Shown here: in pieces, positions 5,926-6,352 of the stretch | Layout: every line of letters starts with the position of its first letter | Position numbering within the stretch: the first letter of the stretch is position 1 | Assembly (NCBI GenBank): GCA_903879465.1 | Contig: CAIRLQ010000026.1 | Location: 1 to 6,352, forward strand | DNA from: an uncultured Opitutia bacterium | GTDB lineage: Bacteria > Verrucomicrobiota > Verrucomicrobiia > Opitutales > UBA953 | Reading direction: 5' to 3' | DNA: 6,352 nt | Notes under the pieces: model-generated | The model's input: the letters and a program-made list of their open reading frames with translations, nothing else | The model's database searches: none | What the model was told of the DNA's origin: nothing | Translations under genes and position numbers: made by a program

Positions 5926-6352
5926 CTGACCACCGTCCAGAAAAGCCCTGCCCGTCGTCTCCGCAAGGGCTTCACCCTGCTCGAGATTCTGATCACGATT
6001 GCCATCATGGCTTTGTTGGTCGGCGTAGTCGTGCAGAACCTTGATAAGTTCTTCGGCCAAGGACAGGAAGGGGCCGCTAAAATTTTCGTGCGTAATTCAT
6101 TGGAAGCCCCGTTGCTCAGCTATCGCCGTGATTTGGGCGACTACCCCTCCACCGAGGAAGGCATCAAGGCCCTTCTCAAGGCTCCCGAAGGTAAGTCAGA
6201 GCAATGGAAGGGCCCATATATCACAGTCCCCGGCGGCAACGCTCCCAACGATCCATGGGGAAATCCTTATCAGTATCGCTATCCCGGAACCCATAACACG
6301 GACAGTTACGATCTGTTCTCCATGGGCCGCGACAAGCAGCCCGACACCCCAG
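5926..6352 (+). CDS. gspG: Type II secretion major pseudopilin GspG (3' end missing, CTG start)
   Basis: GspG subunits polymerise into the type II secretion pseudopilus, which pushes folded proteins through the outer-membrane secretin. Seen, numbering from the CTG at 5926: basic leader ending RRLRKG (10-15), prepilin peptidase site G15/F16, the FTLLEILI start of the mature chain with Glu20 at the +5 position, and a hydrophobic helix to about 37. The GspG signature follows: GDYPSTEEGIKALL (71-84), WKGPYI (94-99), NDPWGNPYQYRYPG (108-121) and SYDLFSMGRD (127-136). The sequence stops at codon 142, before the end of the calcium-binding C-terminal loop. No ATG, GTG or TTG exists between the in-frame TAA that ends the previous gene (5914-5916) and the leader, so CTG is the only candidate start. 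It would give MTTVQKSPARRLRKGF, a normal prepilin leader. Co-transcription with the upstream gene is likely. Confidence 0.9.
   Translation, partial: MTTVQKSPARRLRKGFTLLEILITIAIMALLVGVVVQNLDKFFGQGQEGAAKIFVRNSLEAPLLSYRRDLGDYPSTEEGIKALLKAPEGKSEQWKGPYITVPGGNAPNDPWGNPYQYRYPGTHNTDSYDLFSMGRDKQPDTP

Overview
The window looks like a chromosomal fragment of a Verrucomicrobiota-type bacterium (PVC superphylum), possibly Opitutae-like. No ribosomal RNA or other clean taxonomic marker is present. The inference rests on three things: a paired DUF1592-type cytochrome gene and DUF1552 gene, a combination concentrated in Planctomycetes and Verrucomicrobia; a type II secretion pseudopilin preceded by a small GspC/PilP-like protein; and moderately high GC with weak Shine-Dalgarno signals.

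Left part (1-4960, all minus strand). Three genes are read leftward from a promoter region near 5000-5100. First is a large secreted multidomain protein with two c-type heme motifs (PSCyt1/DUF1587/DUF1595/DUF1592/DUF1588/DUF1585 order). Seven bases after its stop comes a Tat-exported DUF1552 protein, so the two are almost certainly co-transcribed. After a 168-base spacer packed with GC-rich inverted repeats (about 1103-1254) comes a secreted SGNH-type esterase of the sialate O-acetylesterase/CE6 group, cut by the left window edge just before its expected catalytic histidine.

Middle (4961-5241). An AT-rich divergent intergenic region contains a perfect 12-base palindrome and a plausible leftward promoter.

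Right part (5242-6352, plus strand). A 224-aa exported protein with a GspC/PilP homology-region-like core and a low-complexity Ala/Gly/Pro tail is followed after 9 bases by the type II secretion major pseudopilin gspG, cut by the right edge. gspG has no ATG, GTG or TTG start; the only candidate that preserves the prepilin leader is a CTG.

Together the window suggests an envelope-oriented locus: exported redox and hydrolase proteins, probably acting on acetylated polysaccharide, beside the start of a secretion or pilus operon. The functional link between the two halves is inference only. I found no mobile element, CRISPR array, tRNA or rRNA. The most unusual points are the CTG start of gspG, the inverted-repeat cluster, and the uncharacterised cytochrome/DUF1552/esterase cassette.
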